Below, piece by piece: positions 22,601 to 34,395 of a stretch of DNA of 64,000 nucleotides. The stretch's first letter is position 1. Each line of letters starts with the position of its first letter. Source of the DNA: Acanthaster planci (Eukaryota > Echinodermata > Asteroidea > Valvatida > Acanthasteridae). The stretch lies in the NCBI RefSeq assembly GCF_001949145.1, contig NW_019091396.1:1763615-1827614 (forward strand), given 5' to 3'. Below the pieces are notes generated by a model, which did no database searches, was not told the DNA's origin, and saw nothing but the letters and a program-made list of their open reading frames with translations. Both the position numbers and the translations under genes were made by a program.

Positions 22601-25600
22601 TTAAGTTATCCTGTCCGGCATTCTCTAATGACTTACCCACCTATTCCCCGTGGCAACCTGTATGGCAGGATGTGGACTGGGAAAAGATGTGGTCCCCCAG
22701 GATTGTCTTTGCTAATGCCGAAGCCATTCACTCACTGGAGTGTAAGCACCGGATCCTGGATCATTCGGACGAGGTGGAAGGGGTGCCTGACGCCTATGTG
22801 ACATACCGAATGAAAGCAACGTTTAAGACCTTGATGGACCTGGTCGACTTCCCTGTGGATTTCCAGGTAAGAAATATCCCCCCTACAGATGGCAGTTTAC
22901 TCGTTGCAAGTTTCACACACAACCAACCCCTGTGGCAGCTAAACTGTATGGGCAAAACCTGTAATTAAAATTGTCTCTTTTTAATCAGGCTACTTCTCTG
23001 CCATTTTCTGTAAAAGTATAAATTTACCACCCTTTCAGGGTTACAATTGTGGAACTTTTACACAGTGGCCAATTAAATTGGCAAAATGAACGTGTCTTTA
23101 CAGCCACCTTCATTTTGTGTTTTTTCTTGCCACTCAGTAGGTAATTGTGATGTTTGACAATTCCTCTTTTCCAATTTCTTTTTCTTAAACTCTAAAGTGA
23201 TCAGTACAGTCTAAATTCTGTCAGCAGAAAGCTTTAATTATGGGCAGTGACAGTTTTTGGAACTTAAAAGTGGACATTCCTCAACTTCAGGGATATGAAG
23301 TGGACTACTTCAATTTGGTTTTGGAATGGTTGGTCACACTTATCGTTCTCGTCCTTTTCTTAGAGGTTAACAATCAAGCTAATGTCTGACTGGCCGGAGG
23401 TAGACGTTGAATTTGTCAAAGACATGGACATCAAAGACTCCATTCGTATGGATGTGTTTTCAGGTAAAGCTTCTTTCTTTGCAAAACCAGAATTTCAAAG
23501 GCAATCCGCCCTGAGTTGAAGTGCACCGTCACCGGCGAAAGAAAGACAGGCTGGTAAGACGTTTTCCAACAGGGTTCCTGTGCACGTTCAGTGCACACGT
23601 AGAGACCATATATTCCAACATAAATTCATTGCATGTTCTCAGCGTGCCCTGCACCAAACATGCATAAACTTGCACACCTACACGGTGAGTTTCTACCAAA
23701 AGAACGTCATCTTCACATAAAAACACACTCGGAGCCACTCAGAGCTGATTAAAGAGCGGAATCTAAAAGTTGCAAATTTGTATGGAGAAATGTAATTTTG
23801 ACCTCATGTGACCACCTGTTTCAGTAAAAAGTACGTGTAGTATGAAGGTTGGATGAATTGACTGGAGTAGGATTTGAATGTTAAACCACCTAAATCCCGT
23901 AAACGGTTGTGGGAGCAAGCCTGATCCAGTCAATTTCTTTTTCTTTAGCAAAAATTATTTGGATTGAAAATGAAGCGAATGAATTTCTTTTTTGTTTCTC
24001 CTAAAAAATAAGTGATGCCCTTTGTAACTTCTCTTACCCGCATTGGCTGAAGTGGATGCATGTTAGTCTCAGGTGTTACCATTGAGAACAGTCGCATCCT
24101 TTGAACGGGTTCATAAAATGTCATTTTTTTTCTTCAACAGGCTGCCATGAGTGGGAACTGTGCCCTGTTGTAGCAGCCACCCCAATTAGAGGAACCAAGC
24201 TTCACACAGGATCTCATCGGGTATACCCCAAATACCACCTGACCATGTACGCCAAGAGGAAAGCTCTCTACTACTTCTGGAATCTAGCTTTAGTGCTGGT
24301 AAGACTTGTTTTGCAGTGTTGCTCCATGAAAGAGAAGTGTTTTGCATTTTTTCAACCCACTCCTTCCTTTTCTGAAAAAAACCAACTGCCAGTCCTTCAT
24401 GTTAAGCTGTTGTTTACTGCATTATGTTCACACATTACATAGCTTTGTTTCCCTGTACCCTCAAACATTAAGTACTGGTACCTTACCATCAAGTGATGTA
24501 CCTGTACATGAACAAAGTTTATTGTGCAAATTCCTACAAATAATTGTGTACAAATTTCAACATGACTGAAACGGTACAAGTACTAATTATATTTATGTCA
24601 TTTCAAGCCATGTTTCTTGTACCAAAATGAGATCTTTCAGAGCCAATCCTCTAAAGTTAGTTCTAACTTTTCACTAAGCTTCAGATGTTCTAACTCTGTT
24701 TATACCCTCAATGTTTATTTCTGGTGTCTTTGGGGGGGGTCAGATGCTAATTGTGTGCCTGTCCTTCGCATCATTTGCCGTGAGTGCTGACCAACCAGAA
24801 GACAGGCTGAGTGTGACCTTAACCCTGCTTCTCACTGCCGTAGCCTTCAAGTATGTTGCAGCCCAAGCCCTGCCACCGATCTCATACCTCACACTCCTGG
24901 TGAGTCTAGCCAATTTGATTTCTGGCGTATGCCACAACGTCTCTAGTGCCTTTCCAGTCCCCTCCAAGCTGACATTTTCAACATTTTGGTCATTCATATT
25001 TGTACTTGAAGGGTTTGTGCGCTGAATTTGTTATGCATGTCTTTATTCTCTTCTTCATTTTGTGGAATTGTTTGACATCCATTTAAACATTACAAATTTT
25101 CCCAGCTTTCTGAACAAGTGAGGGCACTTTCAATGTGATGTATCAAGGAAAACACTCTTCCAGTTTTATTTCCTTTGATGCTCAGATTTTGAATCTTACA
25201 TTTGCTTGTTGAAAACCTAAGATCTTTGTAATATTGCCACACACTTACACACAATAATAAATAAACAAAGAAGCCAAAATTTACTATATAGCAAAATATG
25301 AACATCTCCAACAGTTTTTGTGAACAAGCCAATGAACAATGGAGGTTCTGTGCCTGAGACGTCATCAGTTTTGTCACGAATACAGAAATCGGAACAAGTG
25401 AACTTGTAAACAGGGCCCAATTTCACGGAGCTGTTTAACAGTTAGCAAAATGGTTATGCTAACTTTAGCAGACAAATTTGCTAACCTTAGCTCTATTTCA
25501 TGATGGTGCTAGGCGTGGTTGTGGTAATGGTTGTCTGTATAGAGATTCCTATTATGTCACTAAGTTTAAGCAAATTTGTCCTCAAAGGTTAGCATGCCTT

Positions 25601-27740
25601 TGGCTTTGCTAACTGCTTGTGGTCGCCATGAAATACATGGAGCATTTGTTAGTGTGAAATTGTGTGCTAAGCAATGCTGTGACATTGGGCTCAGATTCCA
25701 ACCTATCCATAATAGGAAAACAAAAATTGGAAATAATGAAACACAAAGGTTCATGTACGTTTCTGTTCTGTGGCTGTAAAATAATTGAATTTTGCATGGA
25801 CCCTTTCATTCATGGTGGAATATGAACATGCGCTGTATGGAGAAGTTATCCAAATATCAGCACTAGAGGGAATTTAAATAGGAAGACCAATCTGCATGGT
25901 TACATAAAATAGTCTCAGGTACTGCATGCTGAGGTGAAGTCAAGAGTCATTCCACTGACAGCCATTTTCACTAATGTGCAACTTGATTCTTGGCAAATTC
26001 AAATTTGAGTATGTCCCAGCAACTTTAGCATCTGAATTCACTCTGTGCAATGCAGCTTTGCATTTTCTGTTAATACCATGAATCAACAAGTCATTTCTAC
26101 CTGTTCTCTCTGTCTGTTGCAGGATAAGTATGTGATATTCTGTTTAGTATTCCAATGTACCGCAGTGTGCCAAAATGCAGTGGCGTCGGCCTTTGCTACT
26201 CCAGACAGCAGAGCTTTATTTGATGCCATCTCAGCCTACTGTATGGTTGGTCTTTTGGTCATTGTCCATGTTGGTGCTGTAATCTACATGTGCATTGTCG
26301 TAAGCATCCTTATTTCTTTTTCATTACTGTGGTAGCTTTGAGAGAAATCCGTGGGATGGAAAAATATCTTCAGTTTTATTACTTCCAAGCAGTTTGTTGC
26401 AGGAATAGTCTGGAGTTATGTCCTCTTAAAAAGTATTCCTTTAATCCTTCCCTGGGTGACTACAGAAATGGTTCTTGAACTCTTGTTTTTGAATGTGGTA
26501 TTGCATGTATTTGATCTTATCGCAGATTTTATTTTTGTTCTTAATTTGTCAACAGAAGAGGAGATCAGACCATATTATACAAACAGCAGTCAAGGAATAT
26601 GAGGTGGGTTGAGAAACAATCTCTGTCTTTAGTTCTTTGGCTTGACACAACCCTCTTGCATCAGTACCTTTGTTCATTTGTACTGACAGGAGATAGAGGC
26701 TGAGTGAAATTGGCATTCTCCAACCTGTAAATGTTGCCTGGCTGCCCATTAAGTTTTGCTCCCCCTTAACGTTAAAAACGTATCCACCAAGCTTCAAAGT
26801 CTGGCTCTGTTACGCAGTGTCATCTTGATAAAAAAAAAATTTGTCACCAGATCTGTCACATTGCTTAGAATTTTTACAGAAACAAATCTACCTTTTAAGG
26901 TGCTTAGAACTGTGCTAGACCTGAACTCAAAAGTTAGGGAGGTGATCCATAAATGTTCCGCGAATGTTACGTTGTTAAGTATTGCCTCCCTCCTTGCATT
27001 TCTGTATTATTCTCAGTTCCCACCAGATTTAGAAGTTTGAATTTCAAGAACACTGGAAGTTTCACCTGATTTTTAGAACACCTTTACAAAATGTCCTAGA
27101 AATGAAATGTTAGCAGTTGGTCATTTTTCTGTTCAGTTTGGAGCTGAACTGATGGATTTACCTCTTAAATATCCAGTGTTCCTTCTATGAAATTGTTCAG
27201 ATGTTCCTTCTGTAAAAGCTCACTTGCAGGTGGTGTTTGAAGAGCAACCTGACTGGTAGCGAAAAAAATAGGGATTATGTGGAATAGACGTCTGTAATGG
27301 GATCCAAGTAAACATACAACGGTCAGATTTCTTATTTTCGTCCACCGTGGGGGTTGCTCTTTAAGTGACACTCTAAGCTGCCTCCCTAATTAATGTTGTG
27401 CGACCCATGTTTTCAAGGGGTGTTTACTCCAGTACATGTACTATGCTGCCTCATCAATCTGTCGTTACACCGTAATTGTTCCCCAACTTTTACAAACTGA
27501 TTGAGTTTGTCATGTACGCTGGCTTCTGACTAATTTTATTTAACTTTTTTGTTGAAAAAGGAGCTGAATGCTAGAATCAACAAGAACCGGGAAGTACGTC
27601 TAGCCCAGGCAAAGAAAGGAAATGACAAACAGACGGCAGAGGTGAGGAGCAAGAGAGGAAATAGACTCAAGAAGAACAAGGTCCATTCTACTCAAGAGAA
27701 CCAGGAGTCAACTGACAAGGAAGACATCGGCTCAAGCTGA
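19649..27740 (+). CDS. Cys-less pentameric ligand-gated ion channel subunit, copy A (nine exons)
   Basis: A channel subunit with a beta-sandwich ligand domain and four membrane helices. Exons: 19649-19801, 20356-20484, 22669-22866, 23364-23463, 24141-24298, 24744-24899, 26123-26299, 26556-26603, 27561-27740; 432 residues, phases consistent. Residues 1-51 are charged with no signal peptide. The ligand domain spans about 52-236. FPVDFQ at 155-160 is the Pro-loop, but the two positions normally Cys are Thr148 and Leu162. M1 is about 239-259. M2 has the Asp-Arg start at 266-267, then Ser 2', Thr 6', Leu 9'. LPPISYLTLLDKY links M2 to M3. Only about 8 residues join M3 to M4, as in bacterial ELIC and GLIC, and SADQPEDR is a bacterial-length M1-M2 turn. 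After M4 (331-357) comes a basic ~75-residue tail starting KRR. The ligand is unknown. The start is firm because TAA precedes ATG in frame with no intervening splice acceptor. Confidence 0.88.
20668..20880 (-). repeat. Dispersed ~200-bp repeat, family A, in an intron of pLGIC copy A
   Basis: The reverse complement carries the family ends (GTAAGAGTTCCATAC) and the blocks AATTTTTCAGACGAGTCTCG and GGGTTTGTGCACAGGGTGTC, matching 430-632. It lies about 185 bp after exon 2 of the channel gene. Confidence 0.6.
21150..21800. repeat. Inverted pair of family B dispersed repeats in an intron of pLGIC copy A
   Basis: A minus-oriented copy (about 21150-21330) and a plus-oriented copy (about 21610-21800) share GAACCCCC, TTGTGTTGGTCATTGTTT, GAGGAATTCTTT and CAGACATCT, with a C/G homopolymer tract. 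The only ambiguous base of the window (N at 21235) lies in the poly-C tract of the first copy. Other copies are at 45425-45615 (plus) and 62610-62725 (minus). Confidence 0.6.
25413..25640. repeat. Inverted-repeat element in pLGIC copy A intron
   Basis: GGCCCAATTTCACGGAGCTG followed by CAGTTAGCA at the left pairs imperfectly with TGCTAACTGCTTGTGG...CCATGAAAT at the right. Internal GCTAAC/GTTAGC words recur. Elements starting GGCCCAATTTCAT are familiar from echinoderm DNA, which is one weak hint to the host; that link is from memory. Confidence 0.45.
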
Positions 27741-28464
27741 GGTGAGAGCCCAAGAATTATGACTATAATGCCAAAAAAGTTCCATTTGCTACGGGTGCAA
27801 TGTTTTGAATTTTCTTAATATTTATGTAACCAGAGATATTGAAAGTTGGAATTCACTGGGTCCAATATTTATGGTACTGTAGAGCATATGATTGTTTTCA
27901 TGCTTGTAGAAATATCCTATTGTATGTAAAAATGCCTGAACATTTCTCTACTGCATTAACCATATGTTCAATTTGTTTGGCAAAATATTTTTTAGCTACA
28001 TGTATTTGCATTAATTGGGAAAGCAAATTGTAATTGTTTTCCAAGTACTTCAAGTGTTGTACTTCAGCATCTCACTTGAATAGCGGAACACCGCAGTTTC
28101 AGAATTGTGGTAGTACTGAGGCTCGAAGTCTAGATGAAGGAATCGATGCATTTCTTTCCACTTCTTGCTGAATTGTTGGCAGTTTAACCCTTAACCCCCC
28201 AGGCATTTTCACTAGGAACCATCCTGAATCTTCTGAAATCCTCCGATCCTCCACTGTGTCAAAGTTTGGGCCAAAAAACTTCTACGCCATGGCGTATATA
28301 ATGATGGAATGATAAGGTTGAAGGTGCAGCTGAGATAACGATGGTGATGAAGGCATTAAAGCGAAATGGGTCTCCAGGGGTCAACACTCCTCGTCTTTGT
28401 CGTTTGTTAAATTTCCCACCAACTTTACGCTATCAATTAGCACATCTTCCACTTCAGCTTTATT
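27741..28464. other. 3' flank of pLGIC copy A
   Basis: Presumed 3' UTR and intergenic DNA. No AATAAA was found close to the stop; ATTAAA at 28355-28360 is the nearest variant signal. A short AACCCTTAACCCCCC phrase at about 28185 resembles the end of the mini-element at 30626-30695. Confidence 0.35.
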
Positions 28465-28662
28465 CTATCCAATACAAGCATCATCTACATGTACTTCTTT
28501 GACGGCATCATCAATGGCCCGTATCAAGGTTTTAAGACACTCCCACTCTGGAACCATGAGGTTAATCCCTCGTCCGGGAGCCAATGGGATGCCCTTCTGC
28601 TTGGTCTGATGATAATCTCTTATCTTTACATATCCCAAAACTTTTTGATAACCACGTATCAA
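28465..28662 (-). pseudogene. PC4/p15 (SUB1)-like domain relic
   Basis: On the minus strand an open stretch of about 65 codons reads VLGYVKIRDYHQT, then GIPLAPGRGINLMVPEWECL and IRAIDDAVKEV. This follows the pattern of the PC4 (transcription coactivator p15) single-strand DNA-binding domain: an IR-(D/E)-Y strand, a G-(R/K)-GI-L-(x)-W segment, then a final helix with ID-A. There is no Met start, a TGA lies directly upstream in frame, and a TAG ends it, so it is probably a fragment or processed pseudogene. PC4-like genes are often multicopy in marine invertebrates (recollection). The assignment rests on a weak motif match. Confidence 0.35.
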
Positions 28663-30625
28663 TCATCATTCAGTTTCAGTCTCTGAGAAACTGTTAAATC
28701 TATAATAGTTTTCTCTGGTGCCTTCAAAAGTATTGTCATTTTCTCTTTTAACAATGCCAGTTTCTTCTATCCTTCCAATTTAATCATGTTTGGTTTGTTC
28801 GAGTCTATGGGCACTTGAGCCTTTGGAACCTGTTCCAATTCATTGCGAAATTCTGAGACTGCGTGAAGACTACTGGCCGAATTCCAGCTATAACTCATTC
28901 TATATGAAGGTAATATGTTACTTTTGGCGACCTGTTGCTTGTTTTTTTGAGACAAGCCATCTTTCTCATCTACTCCAGACCAGAATGATGTCCCTTCGCC
29001 TTTGACACGGCTTTTATCCCATTTTAGAAGGGGGTATTTTGACATGTTGCACATTGCCAAAAAAAAAGATATCATTTCTTAACATAGATCATGACATCAA
29101 CCCTAAAAATAGATTGATTGATTAATAGAAAAACAAGCTTTTATTATGATAACACTGCTTCATTTACAAGTCTTACTTTCTTATTAATCATAATTCTTTT
29201 GTCAGCTTATGGATCACTGAATTACTTTGGACACAGAAATTCCTACACGCTGTAAGTAATGTTACGTTGTTGACACCCTACGATCAACGTATCGACCGTA
29301 GCATTTTTCTAATGATGATTTTTCCATTGAATAAGGGCACTAAAGCACTGTGCCTTTGGACTGTATTTGTTCTCCTCTTTAGGTCGATATACATGTAAAT
29401 TAGTGACTGTAAAACCAAGAGTTTTTAGGAGTTCTTACCGTGGTTCACATACAAGTTCTACTTTTTCGTGATTGTGTTCCTTCACAAGATTTGCCGCGAG
29501 TGACAGAGCTGCAACTTCGATACTTGTGCGACCAAATAATGTAATCGCAAAAAACAATGGTTTGCTTCAGTTGGTTCGACTAATCTGATTGCATAGGTTT
29601 TCTGGTAGACATTATGATGTTGTTTTCTCACAAAATTGTCTAGTTTATTTCCTCAACTCTAAAAATCTTCACCAAGATCATCCAAAGTGTATATTTGGTA
29701 ATTTTCCCCTGTTGCCGCTTCCACACACACGCACTTCAATTAGTTCTGATTATCTAAGATCTCCCAGGAGTCAATATTGTCCAAGTAATTGACGCTTTCT
29801 CCTGAAGTACCCTTGATTTTCATTCTACACAATACGATCATTACTACCTGCCTAGGCAGCCAACCAACCATTGTCTAGGGATTGTCTCTGATCGACGCTC
29901 ACTTCTGGCCAGGCCCCAATTGTTATTATTATTTATTATTTATTTGGCATTACTCAAATCAGGGCCAATGTGCACCATAATTTTTACCCAAACGCCTTCT
30001 ATATTCACACATTTCCACTGGTTGTGTCATCGTTTCCTTAGAAAAAGTCAACTTGTGCCAGACTTTCTGACCCTATGATATTCATATTCCTATTTATCCC
30101 TTACAAAAGGTCATCCTGTACCATAATTTGTACCTGACCCATCATTCATATGAATATGATCATATTATTTTGCTTATGCACATTCATGTGACCTTTTCAT
30201 ATTTCTAACCCAAAGGTCAAACTGTACCAGACAGGCCCCCTCAACTACTGGCATCTATTTTTTCTTTTCCTTTTTTCAAGTCAGTATATCGTTGGAAAAA
30301 CTACTCCTTAAAGACTTCTTTCATTGGGATGGATGAACTCCCTTCAATTTATTTTACCTGATAAGTAAATTGACCATTCTACAGCCAATTTCAGTCTGTA
30401 GACTGTCAACAAAGAAAATCAAATCACTTTCTGACATGTCATCTCTATGCTGCTGATAGGTACTGGTATGTTGTCTCACTTTTGGTCCCTTTTCTTGGCA
30501 GAAAATTGCTCTTGAGCTCCAAAATTGTTACACTTTTCCTGGTGAAACAGTTAAGCAACTTCCGCTCCCTCCTTTTTATGCATCTTATGTCATCTTCTTT
30601 GATGTCTCTATTTTAAAGTGCTTCT
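28663..30625. other. Intergenic DNA between the two pLGIC genes
   Basis: No coding exon recognised. Short AT-rich repeats include ATTATTATTTATTATTTATT near 29925 and a self-complementary ATTCATATGAAT near 30145. Nothing else stands out. Confidence 0.35.
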
Positions 30626-30695
30626 TTAACCCTAACTCCCTAGGGTGTGTGCAAAATCATATTGATATTGGAGGATTCAGGACTGTTAGGGTTAA
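30626..30695. mobile_element. 70-bp mini-element with TTAACCCTAAC terminal inverted repeats
   Basis: Starts TTAACCCTAACTCCCTAGGG and ends with the perfect inverse GTTAGGGTTAA. The interior has GCAAAATCAT and TTGGAGGATTCAGGACTG. Related copies are at 54042-54113 and 52831-52895, with half copies near 28185 and 57493. The termini read as one and a half telomere-type TTAGGG repeats. Confidence 0.55.
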
Positions 30696-30782
30696 TGATG
30701 GTGACATTTCATATGAACTAGCTTTGGAAACATCCCCTTCTTAATAGGGATTAAACACAGTGGCATTATCTTGAGAAATTAT

Positions 30783-31716
30783 CATATGTAACCATGGAGG
30801 AAGGACACAGAAGGAGTTGTAACTCATGCACTTCAAAGCGTCCAATGATGGTCGCTGCCGAATAACAGAAAACATTCCAAAAATGCCTTATTGCTGCCTG
30901 CATCTTAGCTGGACAAGTGGGGCCAGTAATATCCTGGCAATACTTGTAGTTTTTTGCTTGCAATTAAATACAAACTATCGATGTAACCAGGAAATAGAGA
31001 GAAAAATTCCTGATATTAGACCTACTTTTGCCAGCATAAATAAACTTTTTAAATTTTGACACACTGTTTCATTATCCATGCAAAGTTTGTAATTCTAGTC
31101 TCCTCCATCCAATATACATCAGTGTCAAAGACGAGGTACGAATTTGGCTAAGACTGGCCATCAAAATCTTCACTACTTCTGGAAAGCTCAGCTCATTGGG
31201 AACAAAATGCGCTATTTCATCACAGGGAGTGATCGTGAAATCTCATAAAATACGCCTTTGTACAAATGCCATAATAAAAATGATTCAAACAAAACACAAA
31301 ATCTTACAAACAGCTTGGCTATTTATTCCTAAAAGAAGTCCAGAAGAAAGCGTTCGATAAGGGCAACAACTGCACATGAACACTTCGGGTATACAGCCTA
31401 ATAAAAGCAACTGCGCAAACACTACATTTGATAATGTTGTCGGTTCATATCAAGCACCAACGATGGCATGAATATTCAACTTCCTATACTGCAGTACACA
31501 ACATTTTAGGGATGCAGATTACCAAAGAAAAATTGCGGCGACGATCATGGGGTACAAAGGGAGCTTATGGTGCAAAACAGGTGGTGGGTAGCAGGCGTGT
31601 GCTGCGCTCTGGTTGTGGACATACCGGGCATGCCAGAAAGCGGTAATCGGCCAGATGTTATAGCCTGGGCAGTTCAAACTCCTTCTGTGTCCTTCCTCCA
31701 TGATGTAACATATATG
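30783..31716. mobile_element. ~930-bp TIR-flanked element, no transposase seen
   Basis: CATGGAGGAAGGACACAGAA at the left (about 30783-30826) is matched by its reverse complement at 31671-31716, with about 40 of 45 positions alike by eye. The interior shows only short open frames (30826-31059 plus, 31428-31646 plus) without recognisable domains. A non-autonomous DNA transposon is the simplest reading; the inner sequence could also be single-copy DNA between two oppositely inserted short repeats. Confidence 0.45.
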
Positions 31717-33091
31717 TAACTTTAAGAATAGAGATAGAAAACATATATCTGCCAATTTCCATTAATTAGAGAAAGCACCAGGTGCAAATTATGACTTGGG
31801 TAAACTTTAAAAAGGAACTCCCCCAAAACTGTAGTTTCTGAGGAGGATTTGTAAGTACATGCACATGCACTATTTTGGCTGTGTGCTTTCATGGAATGAA
31901 GAATTTATCAGTCCATGCACTGTTTCCACTTTCCTTTATAACAAAGCTTCAGATAAATATTACATGGTATACATCCTCTTGCAAAGAAATGCATCAATTC
32001 AACAACCCATTGTATACAATTCACTTAATTGTTAGACTGGAATTTTGTATTTTATGTAATGTGTTTATGATTTATCGTCCACAATTGGAAGAGACAGTAT
32101 GGTATTACGAGCAGAGGCTGCATATATTATTTCATGCCAAAACTGACACTTAAATTTAACAAAGATCGCACCTGAACAGGTTTGGAGATGTTTGTAAGCA
32201 GGTCTTTCACAGTGCCCTCTGCATTATTTATGACTACTTCTTTTCATTTTGCATTTGTAATACAATGTACTTATCTGTCCACTTTTACATAATGTGATGT
32301 GTTGTGCCTTGTAGACAGAGGTTCAGTTGACCAATATATGTATCTCTTATCGATTCAGGATAAATAATAGAGAACTATATTTTGTGAAATTTATATGCAC
32401 AAGTGTACCAGTTAGACTCAAATTATGGAAAGAACAGTGTGTCGTAACTTATTGAACAACAGGACTTGTTATATTTTCAGTGGTTTGTAATATCAGTGTT
32501 TCTCTGTCTAGGAATTTCCTTTGGGATGTACAATAATAAAGGCAGAAAGGAAGGAATAGAAGTTTGCTTGAGTTGCCATCATTTTGTTTTTGCAGAAAGT
32601 CTTCTGTTGTCAATTTTCATGTTGAAGACGGTGACGAAAATCTTGAAGAGATCCGGGAATTCTGCCTCCAGTTAGGAGTGTTATGCTATTCACAAGGTTC
32701 AAACAGCAGTGGGTAGCAAAAATGAACTGTACAGAATAACGTGAAGCTAACCAAATAAGATTTTACATTTCAGACAAATGTTAAGCTTTTTTTACACCAA
32801 GTTTAGGTATTTTCTCATGCTTGCAGTGTTTCAAAGAATCTCTTTAGGATTTGTCAATTTCTGCTGTTTGCAGAGTCAAGAGCAGCCAAGACTTCGGCCG
32901 CAATAAATGTCCATTCTAGACAATGTGCTCCATGCTGTGAAATACTTGCTTCCTCTTTCCATTTAATGGAGAAGTCTGACATATTGCTTATATGATATAA
33001 AACCCCTACAAGTGTATCCCCCATAGGGGGAAGCACTTGTAGGGGGTGTAGCTGTGTTTGAAAGGTCAGGCTGAAATTAGCATGACATCTA
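31717..33091. other. Intergenic DNA, no gene recognised
   Basis: AT-rich, with scattered short open frames lacking recognisable domains. No promoter, splice-site-bordered exon or RNA gene could be supported. Confidence 0.35.
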
Positions 33092-33245
33092 TGGGAAAAT
33101 AGGTTGGAAAGAACATGTACACCTGTGGGAAAATAGGTTGGAAAGGACATGTACACCTGTGGGAAAATAGGTTGGGAAGGACATATACACCTGTGGGAAA
33201 ATACATGTAGGTTGGAAAGGACATGTACATACATGGGAAATAGGC
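33092..33245. repeat. 34-bp minisatellite, about 4.5 units
   Basis: The unit starts TGGGAAAATAGGTTGGAAAG and continues with ACATGTACACCTG. Units begin at 33092, 33126, 33160 and 33194, spaced exactly 34 bp. A last partial unit at 33234 follows a 6-bp CATGTA insertion. The minus-strand open frame across it (32854-33249) is a repeat artefact. Confidence 0.85.
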
Positions 33246-34233
33246 TCATGCGTAGGGGCTAAATTTGAAATGGACTTGTCACCTGCAGCTAAGCATAGAT
33301 GGATCCCAATACGACGCTTTTAGCGTCGATCTGCGCACTTCTGCGTTTGAAAACGAGGCTGTATGTGTCAGCTTCAATTCTTAATATGATCAGACGATCG
33401 AAAGTAAGGAGTCAAGACACAAAATACACAAAGGTATGTTAAATTCAGACTTTTCAGGCTGCAAAGTTTTGTGGAAGAATCTTTCAGGATGACTCGACAT
33501 GTAAAATCAAAAGAATAAATAACGACAATTGACCGCGAACTAATGTACCAGTGATGGTCGTGTATCTTATGCACTGGGCATGGTTTAAACTGAAGTGGCG
33601 TCACACTTACGAACCGGATACTCCATGTACTGTGTGGACTCCGCAGGCGCGCGGTCAAGTTCAACACAGAGATCCTCGGTTTCGATGCAGATATGCGCAG
33701 ACGGCGCTAATGTGAAATCCGTCTGTTGAATCTACCTTAAAACTTTCCACTCGCTTAAAACTAAGACATTGCCGTAGACACAAGACATGGATGTGACTTT
33801 GGACTTGACCCTCCTGGTTAGGCTGCTCAGCGCCCTGTTACTGTCATGCTCTGAGCCAACAGTTAAATTTGCCTGTTAGCTGAAAACTTGGAATTTCCTA
33901 CATGTATGCAAGTACAGGGACAGGCAGACATCTTGACAGGCTTGCCAAATATGGAAGCATTTGGGAAGAATTCCCAAATGGGAACTGTTTTACTTGCATG
34001 TCATGTAGCAGTGCATGAATGTTCCCTGCCCAGGAAACCACCATTTATGAGTAACTTCTATCATCCTGTTCTTGAAAAAAATGTGAAGGATTCCAGAATA
34101 GTTCAGCCTGTAAGCTGGATGCCACAGGTAATACTTATAGCCAGATTTAAGAAAATTGCATTATGCCAGCAATAAAGTAACTACTATTGTTAACATGAGT
34201 TCAATACAAAACCACTCAAATGTCAGACCCTTA

Positions 34234-34395
34234 AAAGCGTCAACAGAATTTTTGTCAAGGTTTTTTTTCAACTGTACTAAGTATAAAACCAATACGAGGC
34301 AGTTTAGTATTTTCAAAGCGTCACCAGAGTTTTTGTCAATTTTTTCTTCAACTGTACTAAGTATACAACCAATATGAGGCAGTTTAGTATTTTCA
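34234..34395. repeat. Tandem duplication of an 81-bp unit
   Basis: The unit AAAGCGTCAACAGAATTTTT...GGCAGTTTAGTATTTTC at 34234-34314 is followed head to tail by a second copy at 34315-34395 with only a few substitutions. It is recent by appearance and non-coding. Confidence 0.8.

Noticed and set aside
32854-33249. 131-codon minus-strand frame with repeats of FPTY/HVLSNL
   Set aside because: Produced by translating the 34-bp minisatellite.
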